From assembly GCA_964034945.1 (NCBI GenBank), contig OZ035961.1:5190001-5254000 (forward strand): a stretch of 64,000 nt of DNA, in the 5' to 3' direction. Below are positions 46,459 through 58,657 of the stretch, piece after piece. Origin of the DNA: Chrysopilus asiliformis. Its lineage: Eukaryota; Arthropoda; Insecta; Diptera; Rhagionidae. Numbering within the stretch: the stretch's first letter is position 1; each line of letters begins with the position of its first letter. The translations under genes were made by a program, and so were the position numbers. Below the pieces are notes generated by a model. The model saw only the letters and a list, made by a program, of their open reading frames with translations, ran no database searches and had not been told where the DNA came from.

Positions 46459-47003
46459 TGGTTCAACCACAATAAAGGCGGCAAGCGGCAGCGGCGACGG
46501 CGGGAGGCATGGCGCCGCCACACATACCGCCGAGCCAGCTACAATGATAGCGGCATGCCTCTGTCAAAATTGAAACATCAAAACTTATTTAAGTCGTCCG
46601 CTACTTCGCCCCATTTATTTTCCTTGATTTTATATCCTTATGTTGAGGATGAGCCAAATCGTAGATCATGGGATTTTCTTTTATGAATTCGATTAGTTTT
46701 TCTTCCGTTGTTGGCATCTTGCGAAATCAAAACGTCAAAAATCTGCATAGAATGTGGCGCCGAATGTGGTGGTTGTCACAAAACAACGAAGAAAAATCGG
46801 CATAGAATGTGGCGCCGAATGTGGTCGTTTTCATAAAACATTTTGGGCGGCGACGGCAAGTTTGACTTTGGTTCAAACTCGGCGGCGACAGAAAAAGTGC
46901 GCTGCCGTTGCCGCTGTATTGTAGCAGCTCTCGTTGCGCTACGTTAGTGCAAAAAAAATGCCGCTCGCCGCTGCCGCTTGCCGCCTTCACTGTGGTTGAA
47001 CCA
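46459..47003. mobile_element. PIF/Harbinger-type element with TAA duplication
   Basis: The 545-bp element begins TGGTTCAACCACA and ends TGTGGTTGAACCA, with inverted similarity continuing into GGCGGCAAGCGGCAGCGGCG-type GC-rich sequence. TAA flanks it on both sides (46456-46458 and 47004-47006), the 3-bp TWA duplication typical of PIF/Harbinger. An internal 50-60-bp unit with GAATGTGGCGCCGAATGTGG is tandemly duplicated. It also carries a broken MADF-domain coding remnant. It has no DDE transposase, so it is a deletion derivative of a larger parent. Confidence 0.85.
46581..46717 (-). pseudogene. MADF-domain fragment of a Harbinger accessory protein
   Basis: From an ATG at 46717 the minus strand reads MPTTEEKLIEFIKE followed by NPMIYDLAHPQHKD, a good match to the start of MADF (Myb/SANT-like) domains. 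The expected continuation KWGEVADDLNKF is present just downstream but in another frame, so there is a frameshift at about 46625. PIF/Harbinger transposons commonly encode a second, DNA-binding protein of Myb/SANT/MADF type next to the transposase. I infer that this is the 5' part of that gene, retained after internal deletion. Confidence 0.65.
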
Positions 47004-47023
47004 TAAGTTTTCAAAAAAATAGA

Positions 47024-47462
47024 AAAACATAACAAAAGCTATAATTGCCAATCTGGCAATCATTGGAGACCCGTATGGTGATATTCGTATCAAAATTCGA
47101 ACAGTTGTACCAAAATTCCACTTTGAAGTCAAACTTTCCAATAAGATTTTTTAAAATTTATTCCAATCGGATTTTGATGTATTTTGATGTACGGAAGTTA
47201 GCCTCGCATTTTACGAAAAACGGATCCACGCAAAATTTCAAGTCTCTAGCTCAATCCGTGCGCCCGCAATCCGCGCCACAGACGGACGGACGGACGGAGG
47301 GACAGACAGACGGACAGACGGACGGACATGCAAAATTCAAATTTTTTTTATCATTCTAAACACAGGTTTAATTCATTTTTGTGTGTGATGACGGGATCTT
47401 GGCGTTACAAACGGTAAAGCAAAGTTAATATACCCTTTGGTTTCACCATACGGGTATAAAAA
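47024..47462 (+). mobile_element. HINE element, copy 4, internally deleted
   Basis: Both ends are preserved: AAAACATAACAAAAGCTATA with the ATTGCCAATCTGGCAAT palindrome and ACCCGTATGGTGA at the left, and TCACCATACGGGT in the TATACCC...GGGTATA stem-loop at the right. About 150 bp between the TTTTGATGTA block and TTAGCCTCGCATTTTACG is missing relative to copy 3. The GACG run is at 47278-47330. It lies 20 bp from the Harbinger element. Confidence 0.8.
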
Positions 47463-50129
47463 TACTGCGGCCTATGATTTTTTTTTTAAATTTCGCGGGT
47501 GGTAACACCACCAATTCTATGTGTAAAATTTTAGGCATATCTGAGACTTTTCAGTTTACTTTGTTGTTCTATAATAAATAAATGTCCTCATTTTGTTAAT
47601 ACCAAAATTTAATTGAACAGCAAAACACCAATTTTCATAAACCAAAAAAAAATTTTTTTTTCGCTGAGTTTTGAAGTTTTACTTTAACATATTTAAAACG
47701 TCAAACTGAATGTGAAAATTTACATCGAAAGGAAAATTTTGAGCGAACTGAATCTCATTTTACATCGTAATTATTCTGTCCTTCCTGTTAGTTGATTTTA
47801 TCATCTAACAAAGTTTCATTACTCTTAAAACCGCCACCCCTAATGCCATATTCTTTAACGTATACCCGTTCCCCCTTTTCATCCCTCAGTAATTGTCGCT
47901 TTGTGGCGGTATCAATCTCAAAAGTTTTGTGTACGAAGCGTCTTTCACCTCCCCCTCTGCTAATACAAACATCCGTCCGTACACAAAACTACCCTATTTG
48001 CCAAACACTATTAAAACCAAAATAGGTGCGAAGGGTAGCTTCTCGTTAATCTTTTATGAGGACAAAATATACGAACGAGAGGGTGAGTAAAAGGGGGAGA
48101 GTTTGGATAATTGGATTTCATGTAAAGCTTTTATACAGAATAGGTGTTGGTATTGATGTAAACCACTCTTTGACAGTGTGTAATATACAAAATGCAAAAT
48201 ACAATTGCATTCGACTGCGCCAAGTTGCAATACGAGACGACATTAACTTTAAGGGTTGCTTGCATGGCGCCTCAATCTCCATACTATTCAGTGTTTCACT
48301 TCCTGCGCTTGAATACCGACGACATCCAGTTGTTACATAAAGTTGTACTTCCTACTTTCCTCACATCCCCTTTTAACTAACTTCAATCCTTAACAAAATG
48401 CACGGGAGGTGAATGCTTGTAACCAGCCATACACTATTTACTCGGCGAGACTGAAAACAGACGGAAGTGAAGTGGCCCACTTAACCACCCAGTCATAGTT
48501 AAATTTTTGGTTGGTATGCATTTGGAGGTAGAACAGGATGTTTGAATAAAATACATTCAAATAAAACTTACTCTGAAACTTGAAACACACAAAAGCTCAT
48601 CGATTAACACCGCGACATTTTTATTTGCCACCCTCTCTGCTCGTCCTTTTTTTCCAGATTATTACCAAACTAAAGAATCCACGTGCGGTTATAATATTTA
48701 TCAGGGGTAGATGTCCAAAAATAACAGTTGTATTTAACCCCGTCGTTCTCAATCCACATGAGACCGCACTTATACACTGATATTGCAGGACACAGACGAC
48801 TGGATGCTCACTTTTGAGTCTATTAGAGGTTTGTTTGTGTTCGATGACAAATTGGGGAGGCATTAGTTAGGGAGCTTTTGCTTTTGCTATACACGCAAAA
48901 CTTTGTACACGAACAGGGGTTTTTAGAGTAACAAGGTCAAGGTCACACATGAGTTTTATGTACATAAACCTAAGCTATAGTCGAGGTGCGCCGTCAAAGG
49001 GATTTTATTTTCGGGTGGCAAAATATTGGACGCCAACGGGGTGGTATAATATTGGAGATTTGATATGCTGTAGTTGGCGAAGTAAAGTTGCCAAGTGAAC
49101 CTCACTTGATCACGATTTGTATAGCGTCGGGTATTTGTGTGCGACTTTATTATGTTGTTTTGGAAGATAAGGGAGGTTGTAATGTATTTTTATAGTTTGC
49201 GTATTGGACGATGAGGATGTGGTTCACTAAAACGAGGGATGGAGAGTAAGTAAAGTGTAGGTTGGAATAGGGAACTTCTCGTCCCTTGTTTTAGCTTGTA
49301 ATATTCCAGTTTACACATTGCTTTTGTATGAGAGTAGACAGTTTTAACGACAGAAAGAGCAAAAAAATAGAGCAAAGTGGGTGTCAGGAGCCTATCTGAT
49401 GTATTCTACTGGGGGTGAATTTTAAAGGTTCTGTCTAGTGTCGGACTGCGATTTTACATCGATTTCCGTACAACTACATTTACGCTTAGAAATGTTCACT
49501 GATTTGACTTGAATGGGTATTTGTATGCAATTATAATTTTGACGATTAAATGTTGTCAGTTAAAGGTGACATCGGTTTCGCAGTAAATTTCCTTTTACCA
49601 TTCTAAAAATTTCCATTATTCATTTAATTGGAAACTCCTTTGCAAAGGAAAATTAATCACCAGCGGGATTTTTTTTGTAAGCATTATAAGTGTTTTTAGT
49701 CATTGATAAAAAAACGAAGTAATCAATTCTTTTGTGGGTTTTAAACAGTAATCATCTTATTTTGTTATATTAACAGGTATTAAAAAGATAAGTGTTTTTT
49801 TATGACTGATTTTTTTCAAAAACCACAGCTTTACCCTTTTTATTCTCTCTCCCAACATCTCTTGAACTGATAAAGAGATTTGGATTCCATTTTCACCATC
49901 CGCCTTGTCATCCTCCAAGCAAATTTTGCGTTCGCTAAATTACATAGTTTTAATGGAATTTTTATCTCGTTTTAGCACCAGATCTCAGGCAGAGTAACAC
50001 CTGAAGCTGAAATTCCGCCGGAAAATACACAATAGTAGAAGCCACTCCCCGGACCCATTCACGGTCCTACTGTAGCCCACGGCCTCAGTACTTATTCGAC
50101 CTTCGGCCTTAGTGTCACAACTTACAGGG
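47463..50129. other. Non-repetitive DNA without recognisable gene
   Basis: Composition is slightly more balanced at about 47.8-49.4 kb, but no exon with conserved protein sequence is recognisable. A short piece at about 49830-49930 (GATAAAGAGATTTGGATTCC, TTTTCACCATCC) belongs to the repeat family at 3837-4140 and 50130-50640. Confidence 0.4.
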
Positions 50130-50640
50130 AATTGGGTGGGGTAGATTTTAGTGGAGAAAATGTGTCCTGAAAGATGATCTCACCAATGTTGAAAACCAGA
50201 TCCAAGCTTTTCAGAAATGCAGGAGATAGTAGGTGAAGAGGTTACAGAGGGGTGGATGGTAAATATTAGTGAGCGAAAATGTTTCCTAATGGCTGACGTT
50301 CCCAATGATAGAAACCCAATCCAAATCCCTTCGGAATTGCAAGACATAGCAGATGAAGGGGTTTAAAGTAAGGCCAGGGGGTAGATATTAGTGGGCGAAA
50401 ACTTTTCCTGAGGATTGACCTTGTCAAAGCTGAAAACCGGATCCGGATTCATTTCGCGGTTCAAAAGATATCAGAAGAAGGGGTAAGAAGGAAGGGGTAA
50501 GAAGGAAGGGGTAAGAAGGAAGGGGAGATTTGCAAAATAACATAGACAAAATAACACAATGGTATTCTGAACGTAACTGTCAAGTTTCATAAACAATCGG
50601 TTCAATAGTTTTTGAGTAAACCGATAATATTTATTGATAT
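50130..50640 (-). repeat. Internally triplicated repeat (about 120-bp period)
   Basis: A unit of about 120 bp containing TTAGTGGGCGAAAACTTTTC, a CTGA-GATTGACCTT-like block, GGATCC-GATTC and GATATCAGAAGAAGGGG occurs three times with starts near 50148, 50266 and 50388. At 50480-50521 GGGGTAAGAAGGAA is repeated three times. The minus strand then matches the start of 3837-4140. Strand is assigned relative to that copy. Confidence 0.7.
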
Positions 50641-52817
50641 GTACACAGCTCCCAAAAACTTTGTTTCTTTCTAGTATTTGTTTTAATAAAAGCTTTTTTT
50701 AAATTTATTTTTAATTTTTTTCAGTTCTGAAGTTAGTTTTACAGAAAATCCATGAAAATAAAAACAAAAAATCCAGAAGAAATTCAAACGATATCAAAAA
50801 ATTTGATTTTGGAAACTAAAAACCCTCGCAGACAAATCCTTTTCTAATACACATTCACTATTTTTAGACAATTTTTTTCGTCTGCTCCTGGCATTGTTGC
50901 TACCCGATCTTCCATATAAATGGAAGACTCTCTTTTGGATGAAGGCTGGCTGAGATCTTAAAGGATATTAATCTTAGTGAATGCACTTTATAGAAAGGTA
51001 TAAAACTTAGTCTAGATTTTTTTCCTATTTTATCATTCCGTCCTTCTAATGATTTCATTTGCTTTAAATCCATCTAAATCCCTTGATGCAAATAGCAAAT
51101 GCATGCAATGTCCTTTCTGACAATAAACAGCCGTGTATAGTGGAATGAAATGGATATGCCATTTTCCATTGGAAATACACATGTTATAAGTGCTTTATTC
51201 CGAAAAAGGATCTAAATGCAAAAGAAACCTACACAAAAAAATATCCTACAACCTGTGTTAGGAGCTCATAAAATGGAATTTTAATTCCTTTGCTACACAA
51301 ACAAACGATTATAAGGAGGTATTGGGGCTTATGTGTAATTCTTCAAAGCTCCTACCTCCTTTTAAGGATTTTACGGTCTCTTGACGAAAAGTAGCTTTTA
51401 CGAGCTCTTTGCGCATTTCTTTTGTTGTCCTCAAGATGATTTATGCACGCGGTCCCACTCCCTCTCTACTCTTGTTGAAATGATATACTTTTAATCCATA
51501 CATGATGGATTCACATCAAATGTTTTGCTTAAGATTTTTGTTTTAAAGAAAATTCAACTTTTCGAAATTTCTTACTGCGAGAAAACAAAAAAAGGGGCCA
51601 AAATATTTTTAAAAATTACAATATCGCTGATATCTCAGCTGAACAAATGAATGTCAAGTGATTCTTTTATTGGCTTGGATGAACGAAAGGTTCACTAGTG
51701 AATTCACCTACGACTCACTAAAGTTACCTCTAATGTTGTAGGATTTTCCGCACCGGTGAATGTAAAAGTGAAGATTAAGTGAATCATTAGAGTGAATATT
51801 AGATGAATATCGAGTGAATGTTTATAATGACTTGGGAGTTTTGAATTATTATTTTCACTTTGGTGAATAAAAAATGACTGTCAAGGAATTTCCCACCGGT
51901 TCTCAGAAACACCTTTCTGGCATTACATTTTCGGTACTAGCTAGTCATCATAGAGACTAAAATATAAAGATCATTAAAAAGATCATTTTATCTATTTAGT
52001 TCTTAGTTTTCAAATGAGTACAGCCAAATCCAAACAATGGACGTTCTCAAAGATGCAAATACTCCTTGTTCATATACTTCTTATTCGCTCACTTTTGATA
52101 AACATTCACCTCCGTCTCACTGTTTCTTCACGACAGTGAAAAAAATTTTTTTGCCGAGAAATTTGACTTCGTTCATCTCTTTCTTTCAATCCCTCTGTAT
52201 CGCTCACACAATGTTCACTTGCACTGACTTCAGGTGAACATTCACATGCTGGTCTGCAGGGATTCCACATAAAAACTGATGGTGAAAAAAAACCAAAGTA
52301 CATAACTATATGTGGTATAGAAAACAATTACAAATTTGAATGTAACAGATATAAATTCTGGGCAAAATATGGACATATATTAATTGATGTGGGTAGATGT
52401 GAATTTGAATTTAAATCCTGCACAGAAATCTAACCAGAAAACCAGATAGTCTCATACAACTGGTATTATATCACCTGGTAATGTCAATAGCTTTTGAGGT
52501 TTCATAAACCAAATCAAATGGTAATTTCAATGAAAACATCGCTATAATAGGATCTAATTATTTTTGAGGATTTCCAGAATTCCATCTGCAAAATTATAAA
52601 TTTTTAAGTAATCAATCATCCAATTCAATTTGTGGTTTACCAAAAATTTCTCGATTCTTCGAAATTTTAAATTATGTTGCTGATTTAATGTGATAATTTG
52701 AAATTACGAATTAGTGAGGTGTCCACAGCCCCTACCCCGCGAAATTCGGTTAGTAACCCTAGACCATTTTTGTTTTCTAAACACCAAAAATTTTAATGCT
52801 TTGTTTCCACAAAAAAA
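50641..52817. other. AT-rich DNA without recognisable gene
   Basis: Around 51670-51850 and 52090-52250 there are many GTGAAT/ATTCAC motifs in both orientations but no clean inverted-repeat boundary. No coding exon was recognised. Confidence 0.45.
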
Positions 52818-53235
52818 AACTTTGCTAGGGTCAAATCTTGTAAAAACTTTGCTAGAGTCAAATCTTGTAATGAAATTTTGACCAACTCCACTCATCCGAT
52901 TGACCTGAAATTTAGCACATGCCAATACACTCCTATGCCAATACAATATTTTCACTGCTTTATCCTTGTAAGGATGACGGAAGGTCCTGTAAGGATAACA
53001 TGATTATCTTTTGCCTAAAATTTTAAGGGGTTTTTCGAGTTGTGTTATCATCAACTTTTCCGGAAAAAATCTTATCTAGAGAATTTTGGGGTCGCTGAAT
53101 CCAAATCAGATGCTAAAAAGTCTGTAAGGATAACGGAAGACAACGTAAGAATAACGAGATTATCCTTTTCCTCAAAAACTCTCTTCTGGGGGTATTTGAG
53201 GTCGCTGAATCCGATTTCGGAATTAAAAAGTCCGT
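52818..53235 (-). repeat. AGGATAAC repeat family, copy 3
   Basis: Starts with a 27-bp direct duplication (52818-52871, unit AACTTTGCTAG-GTCAAATCT plus TGTAA). CCGATTGACCTGAAATTTAG and several GTAAGGATAAC and GGTCGCTGAATCCGA blocks follow, the latter present twice (about 53089 and 53201). The internal unit of about 110 bp is therefore duplicated relative to copies 1 and 2. Confidence 0.65.
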
Positions 53236-53432
53236 AAAGCTCAAATCAGATTAATGATTGCGATTACGATTGAGCTTCCTTGACCACTGAGACCAAAGCT
53301 TTAATTTTCCTATCGTTTAAAGCTTTGATCTCATTGGTCGAGAAGCTTCAATCGTAATCGTAATCGTAATCGAAATCGTAAACTAATCGAAATCGTAAAC
53401 TAATCGTAATCGTTAGTCTGAATTATGCTTAA
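53236..53432. repeat. Inverted-repeat element with ATCGTA hexamer array
   Basis: GATTGCGATTACGATTGAGC, TTGACCACTGAGACCAAAGC and TTTAA on the left are matched by the complement TTTAAAGCTTTGATCTCA-TTGGTCGAGAAGC and ATCGTAATCGTAATCG on the right, with a loop of about 15 bp. The right arm is longer because the hexamer ATCGTA has expanded (53348-53418). No target-site duplication is clear. Confidence 0.65.
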
Positions 53433-56149
53433 GGATATTTCCAAGGCAAGGATATATATTTGGAAACTAAAAAGAATATATAAGTGTGGCGAAACACAGA
53501 CGACGTTTTGAATTTACAAAATATTTATCCTACTTTTATTTCTGATACGTAGCGCCCAAAAAAAAAATTTTTCCATTGATCAAGCATTGTAGTTTCCAAA
53601 GTGTTAAGCTTAGTTTGTTGTGTTTAAGTAAAATTCCACAATATTTGAATTATACTTAAAGAAATTAGGATTTATTTAAATCGAATTTAAGTAATTAATT
53701 GAATTAATTTGCAAAATTTCATAACAGTTTAATGTAGATTGAATCAACCAACCTCAATGTAAACATTTACTTAAAATTCAGTCTCGACATTTACATTAAT
53801 TTTGAAATATCCAACAGTCCCTATCATATAATAATGTTAAAATATGATGAATCTTAAAAGAGGTTTTAGCTTTACCTACCATAAGCTTCATATCATTTAA
53901 CGAAACCCTTCCAGTTGATCAAATTTAAAGTTGAGTAATTAATAATTATGAATTTTAACTTCATCTCATTTGCACCTAAAATCAGAAATATCTTCATCCT
54001 TAATATTATCCCTTAAAGACAACACTAAATACCTTAAAGTCGTGAAATTAATTTCATCTTTAGTTTCTATGCAAATGCAGTAAAGATGAAGCGATTAAGC
54101 AGAAAAGCTCCTTGCACATCCTTTTCTAGGAATAGAAACAATTTTACATCACTATCGCTATGAGTATATATTTACTTGAATTTGTGCTTTTAGTATATAT
54201 GAATATGGTCTTAAAATATACTCATATTGGGTAAACGGGGAGAAGTGCAGCGAAGAGGGTTCCTTTGAAAGACAGGCACCAACAATACCAGCCGTAATTA
54301 TTCCTTTCCGACAGTAAGCTTATGACGCTTACGTAACTAACACCTTCAGGGTAGATAGTTTTAAATCATCCCATATAAAATCTACCCTTACGAGTGGTGT
54401 GGCTAGCGGTTTGGAATTACAGGAGTTACATTAAATACACACATACATATATATATTTATTTATATATTACCACATCCTGGCTCTTGTTTGGAGTGTCGG
54501 CCAACACAAATCCCAAGTAAAGCAAAAGGGTGTGAAACTCAAACTAGGAACTCAACTCCGTGACTATACAACATAGCGTGGAGCAGTAAATGTGCATGCA
54601 AATTGTGGACTCGTGTCAATTCGTTGGCAAGTAATGCTCCAGTTCCAATCTCCAACACAGGGAAACTAAAAACTCATACATCAGAACAGAATTATTCCCC
54701 ATAGACACTGACTGTTCTGCAATAACCATTGTAAGGGTTGGCGCAGGAAGCTGATGGGAACAAGTAAAACTCATCCTTAAATCCACCCTCGCCTCTAGTG
54801 CTCCGCAAACACCCCCAATTGGCGTGTGTAAGCCACACTTGAAAGCAATGGATAAAATAGTTTGCACTTAAAATGGATTATCCTATTCTATCCCTATCCG
54901 AGTGCCTTTATTCCCCGGCACACCATTCCGCCCTGATCCAACCCTCTGATCCCCGTTTATATGGTTCATTGGGGATGATGTTTTTTTCCTCCTTATTCGT
55001 GTCAAATGGTCGGAAGTGATGGTACGGTAGATGAATAGTACTAGTTTCTACCTTATTCCGTTCATCCCTTGTAATACGGTGTGTGGTTAGGATACCAAAC
55101 AGTCGCTTTATGTATTCGTGTGAAAAGTGCAATTGGGGCTTGGGGAGCATTTTGTAAGCGCGATGGACTCGGTTCTTGTTTTACTGGATAACAGTGCAAA
55201 ATAAAAAAATAAAAAATAAAAGATCGAAAAACTTTGGATCCGATGCACTAACTGGAAACGGTTGAGTGGCAGATGCAAGGCAAGGGTAGTTTTGATAATC
55301 GAGAAAAATAACAACAACAAAAAATAGAGATATCAAAACGTATAGGAAAGGATTTTGTGAAAAGCGAAAAGTTTATCCTGATGCAATATATTTGATCTCG
55401 AATAGGGTCGTCAAGGTTTCGGATAATGAAATCCGCTCCGATGGGATTTGAAAACGTTTCCGGAATTTGAATGAGAGAAACGTTACAGTGACTTATGAGT
55501 AAATAGTAGAAATTTTGGCTTTTGATTGATGAACTTTAATATGACCCACTCTTTTTGAATTTTATAAATTTGTTGGGATATTCAATAAAAGTATTTTGAA
55601 TCCCGGAGATTGACTTTTGTATAAATGTCGCGGTTGCAGTGCTTTATGCATTGAGACACGACTATCAGCATTTATTTTTATTTTCGGAGAGTAATTTCGG
55701 AAGTAAAAACACCAGAAACTTGTTTTGCAGAAGTTTTATACTGAAAAAGGAAAAAAAAACAAAATTTCACGAATTTTTTTTGGAGTTTTAGGTATTTCTA
55801 CTTGTATAATGGCTAACTGAGAGTAAAACTGCTGCGAATTTTCTTCAGTGGAATGCCTTATTTCAACAACGAGGGGTGAAACAAAATACCTTACAAATGT
55901 TGCAATGCATCCATGATCCTTAATCCATGTTAAAATGTAGGTTAAAGGGGGCCTAGCACCTATTTTAAGATGTAGTGACATAAATAGATAGATAGATATG
56001 TTCTTGAAGGTTGCATTTTTAACCGAAACAGCTGTTCATAAACAACTGTTCATGATTTTTTTAAATTAAGGGAACGCAGGGCCAAACGGGCACCTTTAAG
56101 AAATCCTCATTTAAAAAGTATAGTAAAAATAAACATCAAATACAGTAGA
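53433..56149. other. AT-rich to GC-balanced DNA without recognisable gene
   Basis: 54.2-55.2 kb is less AT-rich than its surroundings, but I find no frame with recognisable protein. No repeat element boundary was identified. Confidence 0.4.
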
Positions 56150-56400
56150 GAGGGTGTTTTCGAGAAAATTGCAAAAAACTGTTTCGTTTATATAGAAAAT
56201 AGTCCAATTTTGCCCATTCAAGAAGTTAGCCTAGCCATTTACGGTAAACGTAATTACACAAAATTTCAAATCTCTAGCTCAATTATTTCGAAAGGTAGGG
56301 GTATGAGGGCCCTGATGTAGTGCATTTTTGTGTCCCATGATCAGTTCGATGCGTAACAAACAGTATACTAAATCTAATATACTCCTATATTAAAACGTTT
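56150..56400 (+). repeat. Diverged HINE-like repeat, inverse orientation
   Basis: GTTTTCGAGAAAATTGCAAA, TTTGCCCATTCAAGAAGTTA, ACAAAATTTCAAATCTCTAG and GCGTAACAAACAGTATACTA match the complement of 10523-10943 and 43014-43400. The microsatellite is missing in this copy. Confidence 0.5.
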
Positions 56401-58160
56401 TTTTTTCTTTGCTGCATCCTATATATACTCCGCTCGGGAAATTACCCACCTATCACATTCGATGGAAGTCTATAAAACGGCCCTATACCATTTTTGCACC
56501 ATCGATTCATCAGGCGGAGATAAATGGGTAGTTCGCTTCGACCCGCGTTTCCCTATTCGTAATACATATAGCCAAATTTTTTACTATCAAGTTTTTTAAC
56601 GATCATGAAAATGTAACCAAATCCAATTTTATAGTAAGGAATAAAGCTTTAAATTATTTCACAATATTGCCAGAATCCCTTCCAGCATGACCATAAATTT
56701 AAATCAAGCATAAATGGCGTTACATAAATGCAAATAAAAATGCCAGAGGTCAATAATGCTCCACAACAAGTGTAAAAAAATCCATGCAGTGCGGGCATGG
56801 TAACTTTTACAGGGAAATAAACTTTGAATCGTTACAGAAAACTGCATTTTCACAGTAAAATTGTTTCCTCTACATGCCGTCGTCGTTATAGTACAGCACT
56901 CATGTATATTTTTATGTCATTTATGTTGATTTTTGCTCATGAGATACACTTTTACATGTGGCGTGTGTTTGAATTTGAATTTGAATGAGAACATATTCGG
57001 TTTTATATGCAAAACTGTAAGCATTTCTATATTAGGAAGTGGAAGCTATGGGGAAGGTATTGGAAATGTAAAATATTTTCAGAGTGTTTATTTGAATAAA
57101 CGAATATTACTATCCCAAATTGATTTAGTGACATTACGAACATATTTTCTGAAAATTGCCGATTTTAAACTCATTTTGACTGAAAATGAAACAAAAGATT
57201 TAAAAAAAATACTTAAAATAGATATTTCATATAAAAAAAAAGTAATTTTCTCCAAAAACAAAAAAAAAAATGCACCATTTAAGAAGTAACACTTCTTGAG
57301 TTCTCACTAAACTGTGGTAATTTTCCGGCAATAATTGAATTAAAAAGAAATTTGATATTAAGCTATTCAATGTAAATTTATTTAAAACTAATTAACAACA
57401 TCCTTAAATGAAAATGAAGTTGTAAAGTGAGGCATGTAGATATGAATGACTAGCCAGGAATCACTTAAAAGTCGGACAAGAAGTCGAAATTGTTTTTACT
57501 TTTATGCTTCGACACTAAAGATGAAAATCAACTGCACGCTATGAGGGGCTGGGGGCCTATCAGTTAGTTATCTAGCACAGTATACATTAAGTGGACGAAA
57601 AACAATCTAGGGAAGGAGGTGCTAACGAGAAAAATGGTTTTTTGAATATTTTATAAGAGAAAATTCAGCACTTTACTCCTGCAAACTGTAGAAACCTCTG
57701 AGATGTTTAACGTTCATGAATACAACATTCTTTTATGATTTTTATCCGTATCGTAGTTAAACTGCATTACAGAACGCCTTTCATATTCGTGTTTTTGTGC
57801 AGTAAGGATTGGCCTGAGTTAATGGTGACTAAGCACAGGAGTTGCTATAAAATAATGAAAAGTTTATCTTTGACTTTCAGGTCGAAGGGGTTGGACATTT
57901 CAAATAAACTTGCTTAATTTCATTCACTCAAGTTTTAAGAATTTCCCTTAGACTATAATACCGTAAAAGTGATATTTTGCCTTCGACTTGCTGCAAATAA
58001 ATTTTTTTTAGCCACTTTAACAATATTTTTGATGATTTTTTTAGAGGACAGTGATGTAATGTTCGTATTTAGTTTTCACATGGCAGCTAAATTATATAAA
58101 AGCCAAAAATACATTTTTTTTGTAATGTCCCAAGTAACCATTTGAGACTCAGGTTACAAT
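56401..58160. other. AT-rich DNA without recognisable gene
   Basis: The open stretch at 56933-57289 is lysine- and asparagine-rich, as expected from random AT-rich sequence, and resembles no known protein. No repeat boundary was identified. Confidence 0.45.
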
Positions 58161-58657
58161 CAGGGTATTCACAGTCCTGTTTTAAATTGCGAGTAATTTT
58201 ACCGCTCGGTAATTCAGTCAAATTTAACAGATTTTTACCGAGACGGTAACTTGGTTCATGTAAAAATGAATTACCGGATTCGGTAATTGTATACATGCCT
58301 TGAGTCGTGTTTTCCGGCCCGGTTATTCGGTATCAAGAATCAACCGCGAGTGGCGCTAGTAATGTTTTTAGTTGTCAAATTTTCTCGCTGGTTATCTCAT
58401 CGGACTGCAAATTTTTTCAATTTTGATAGCCGTAGCCGTTGTTACAATAGAAATTCAAAAGAATACATCAAACATGGATTTAAAGGTATGTGACATATTT
58501 TACAATCAAATTCGCAGTTCATGATTTGGTCACGTATCAAATAAAAGCGCTGTTCTCAAATCTGTGCCGTGGGATGTTCACAGCAGAATATTTTCAGTCT
58601 TTTAATATTACCGAAAACACCGAATACCGAAAATTAAAAGAGGACTGTGAATACCCT
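58161..58657. mobile_element. Possible 497-bp element with 17-bp inverted ends
   Basis: CAGGGTATTCACAGTCCT at 58161 is matched by AGGACTGTGAATACCCT ending at 58657, and similarity continues inward (TTTTAAATT against AATTAAAAG). Internally there are many TACCG and CGGTAAT motifs. No target-site duplication could be fixed. Part of the interior (58300-58485) is GC-balanced and 5' UTR-like, so it may instead be a genuine promoter or first exon between unrelated inverted repeats. Confidence 0.5.
58474..58485 (+). other. Candidate start exon: ATG, four codons, consensus splice donor
   Basis: CATCAAACATGG is an excellent insect translation-start context. ATG GAT TTA AAG is followed immediately by GTATGT, a good 5' splice site. 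The preceding 150 bp are GC-balanced with GAGTGGCGCTAG near 58348. There is no visible second exon, and the chance of such a coincidence in 64 kb is not negligible, so this is only a candidate. Confidence 0.2.
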
